Assembly: GCA_044868295.1 (NCBI GenBank)
Contig: JBIOWF010000145.1
Span: forward strand, 1 to 5,968
Direction of reading: 5' to 3'
DNA length: 5,968 bases
Source: JBIOWF01 sp044868295
Lineage (GTDB): Bacteria; Actinomycetota; Actinomycetes; Streptosporangiales; Streptosporangiaceae
The notes beneath the pieces are model-generated. The model was not told the DNA's origin, did no database searches, and was given only the letters and a program-made list of their open reading frames with translations. Shown one piece after another: positions 5,164 to 5,968 of this stretch. The position numbers and the translations under genes were made by a program. Position 1 is the stretch's first letter. Every line of letters starts with the position of its first letter.

Positions 5164-5193
5164 AGCTTATATACCCCAGCCCGAAAATGTCAC
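5164..5193 (-). promoter_or_regulatory. promoter of the ferredoxin-reductase-P450 operon
   Basis: On the minus strand GTGACA (5188-5193, five of six to TTGACA) is followed after 18 nt by TAAGCT (5164-5169, a TANNNT match). Transcription would start near 5157, giving a leader of about 80 nt. Neighbouring TATATA and TATAAG strings give alternative -10 boxes at shorter spacing. A second GTGAC lies 13 nt further upstream (5202-5206), so a regulator could read a GTGAC direct repeat that includes the -35. Confidence 0.5.
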
Positions 5194-5270
5194 GGAGTGT
5201 AGTCACGCGTCTTCGTTGTGCTCTTAGCGCACACTTCAGGTACGGCCCAGCCCCGCCCCGTGAGTTATAC

Positions 5271-5308
5271 GGACCAGGCCGATCAGAGGACCGCGGTCCA
5301 GGTGGTCC
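5271..5308. repeat. nested palindrome in the divergent intergenic region
   Basis: GGACCGCGGTCC at 5288-5299 is a perfect 12-bp palindrome. It is flanked by GGACCA (5271-5276) and TGGTCC (5303-5308), an outer 6-bp inverted repeat built on the same GGACC half-site. It lies about 145-180 nt upstream of the GH15 start and about 80 nt upstream of the operon -35. An operator for a dimeric regulator or a hairpin are both possible. Confidence 0.4.
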
Positions 5309-5432
5309 CGTCGAACGCCAGGACGTCGCCGGTACCCCCGCTCCGCCGGATGAGGGGGTTAGCCTGGAAGCAGTTGCTGCGTCCCCTCGGCGGCCGCACG
5401 GCACGCCCGGAGGCAGCCGGCCCGAGGTTCAT
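5283..5432 (-). CDS. possible 49-residue ORF in the divergent region
   Basis: From ATG at 5430-5432 to TGA at 5283-5285 the minus strand encodes 49 residues ending in GDVLAFDGTTWTAVL, which reads like a genuine beta-rich protein end. About 90% of codons end in G or C, like the recognised genes. There is no Shine-Dalgarno sequence before the ATG, and a GTG start further in (38 residues) has none either. I recognise no family. It may be a small protein, the 3' remnant of a larger decayed gene, or a chance frame. If real, the GH15 promoter must lie within it. Confidence 0.3.
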   Translation of the reverse strand: MNLGPAASGRAVRPPRGRSNCFQANPLIRRSGGTGDVLAFDGTTWTAVL

Positions 5433-5442
5433 GGCGAGGGAC

Positions 5443-5447
5443 GGAGG
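5443..5447 (+). promoter_or_regulatory. ribosome-binding site of the GH15 gene
   Basis: GGAGG 5 nt before the ATG at 5453. I see no convincing -10/-35 pair for this gene. TTATAC at 5265-5270 is a weak candidate with no matching -35. Confidence 0.7.
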
Positions 5448-5452
5448 CACCC

Positions 5453-5968
5453 ATGAACGAGTATCCGCCGATCGCGAACCACGGCATGATCGGAGACCTG
5501 CAGACCGCCGCCCTCGTCTCCGGTACGGGGACCATCGACTGGTGGTGCACCCCCCGCTTCGACTCCCCGAGCGTCTTCGCCTCCCTCCTCGACAGCGAGC
5601 GCGGCGGCCACTTCCGGTTCTCCGCCGACCTCGACCTCATCGCCGGGGAGACCGTCCGGCAGCTTTACCTGCCGGACACCGCGATCCTGGTGACCCGCTA
5701 CATGGCGCCGAGCGGTGTCGGCGAGGTCGCCGACTTCATGGAGCCGAACTCCTCCGCCACCCCGTCCGACCGGCACCGACTGATGCGCGTCGCCCGGGTC
5801 GTCCGTGGCAGCCTGCCCTTCACCCTCGCCTGCCGCCCCCGCTTCGACTACGCGCGGGCGGCGCACACCCTCACCGTGCTCGACGACGGCTCGGCCCTCT
5901 TCCGCGGCCCCGGCATGGACCTCCACCTGAGGGCGAGCGACCGCATCACCCTGCGCGCGGACGGCGAC
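5453..5968 (+). CDS. GH15 glucoamylase/trehalase-family glycoside hydrolase, 5' part
   Basis: The first 172 codons of a gene that runs off the right edge. Actinobacterial relatives are about 600 residues and hydrolyse alpha-glucosidic bonds in trehalose, maltodextrin or similar glucans, in the cytoplasm. The N terminus is diagnostic: PPIANHGMIGDLQTAALV (residues 5-22) and TIDWWCTPRFDSPSVFASLLD (27-47), followed by the all-beta N-terminal domain (for example HFRF at 53-56). There is no signal peptide. The catalytic (alpha/alpha)6 barrel with its two acidic residues lies outside the window, so activity and substrate cannot be judged. The start is fixed by GGAGG 5 nt upstream and by alignment of the conserved IANHG opening. 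It diverges from the P450 operon across 377 bp and shows no obvious functional link to it. Confidence 0.92.
   Translation, partial: MNEYPPIANHGMIGDLQTAALVSGTGTIDWWCTPRFDSPSVFASLLDSERGGHFRFSADLDLIAGETVRQLYLPDTAILVTRYMAPSGVGEVADFMEPNSSATPSDRHRLMRVARVVRGSLPFTLACRPRFDYARAAHTLTVLDDGSALFRGPGMDLHLRASDRITLRADGD

Noticed and set aside
5429..5926. 165-codon minus-strand frame over the GH15 gene
   Set aside because: It is the antisense shadow of a clearly recognisable GH15 N terminus and is rich in Gly, Glu, Val and Arg with no family features.

Overview
The window is high-GC DNA from a filamentous or related actinomycete. It shows strong G/C bias at third codon positions, TTG and GTG starts, apparently leaderless genes with a -10 box about 8 nt before the ATG, and a tRNA gene with no encoded CCA. 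An order such as Streptosporangiales or Streptomycetales is plausible, but the sequence alone does not fix it. Everything supported reads on the minus strand except the last gene, which diverges and runs off the right edge.

Left part (1-1813): a minus-strand tRNA-Thr(GGT) has its own -10 box and a Rho-independent terminator. Next come three separate minus-strand genes: a small exported, probable lipoprotein of unknown function; a 69-residue protein of unknown function; and a secreted NlpC/P60 cysteine peptidase, presumably a cell-wall hydrolase. The second and third look leaderless. The lipoprotein has a normal Shine-Dalgarno sequence and an 11-bp direct repeat where an activator would sit.

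Centre (1850-5193): a compact minus-strand operon encodes a complete class I cytochrome P450 system, in the order [3Fe-4S] ferredoxin, FAD/NAD(P) ferredoxin reductase, P450. The first two genes overlap by 11 nt and the second and third are 23 nt apart. Electrons should pass from NAD(P)H to FAD, to the Fe-S cluster, to heme, to substrate. After the P450 lies a tandem 48-bp-period duplication of the gene junction (stop codon, hairpin, Shine-Dalgarno). It is followed by a candidate 46-residue hydrophobic protein, and a terminator hairpin with a T tract closes the unit over that small gene's stop codon. No biosynthetic cluster is visible, so the P450 substrate is unknown.

Right part (5076-5968): a 377-bp divergent region holds a promoter for the ferredoxin operon, a nested palindrome and a possible 49-codon minus-strand ORF. 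It then leads into the first 172 codons of a plus-strand GH15 glucoamylase/trehalase-family gene.

Nothing here is clearly a new system. The least ordinary elements are the duplicated junction plus small membrane ORF ending the P450 operon, and the low-complexity insert in the reductase.
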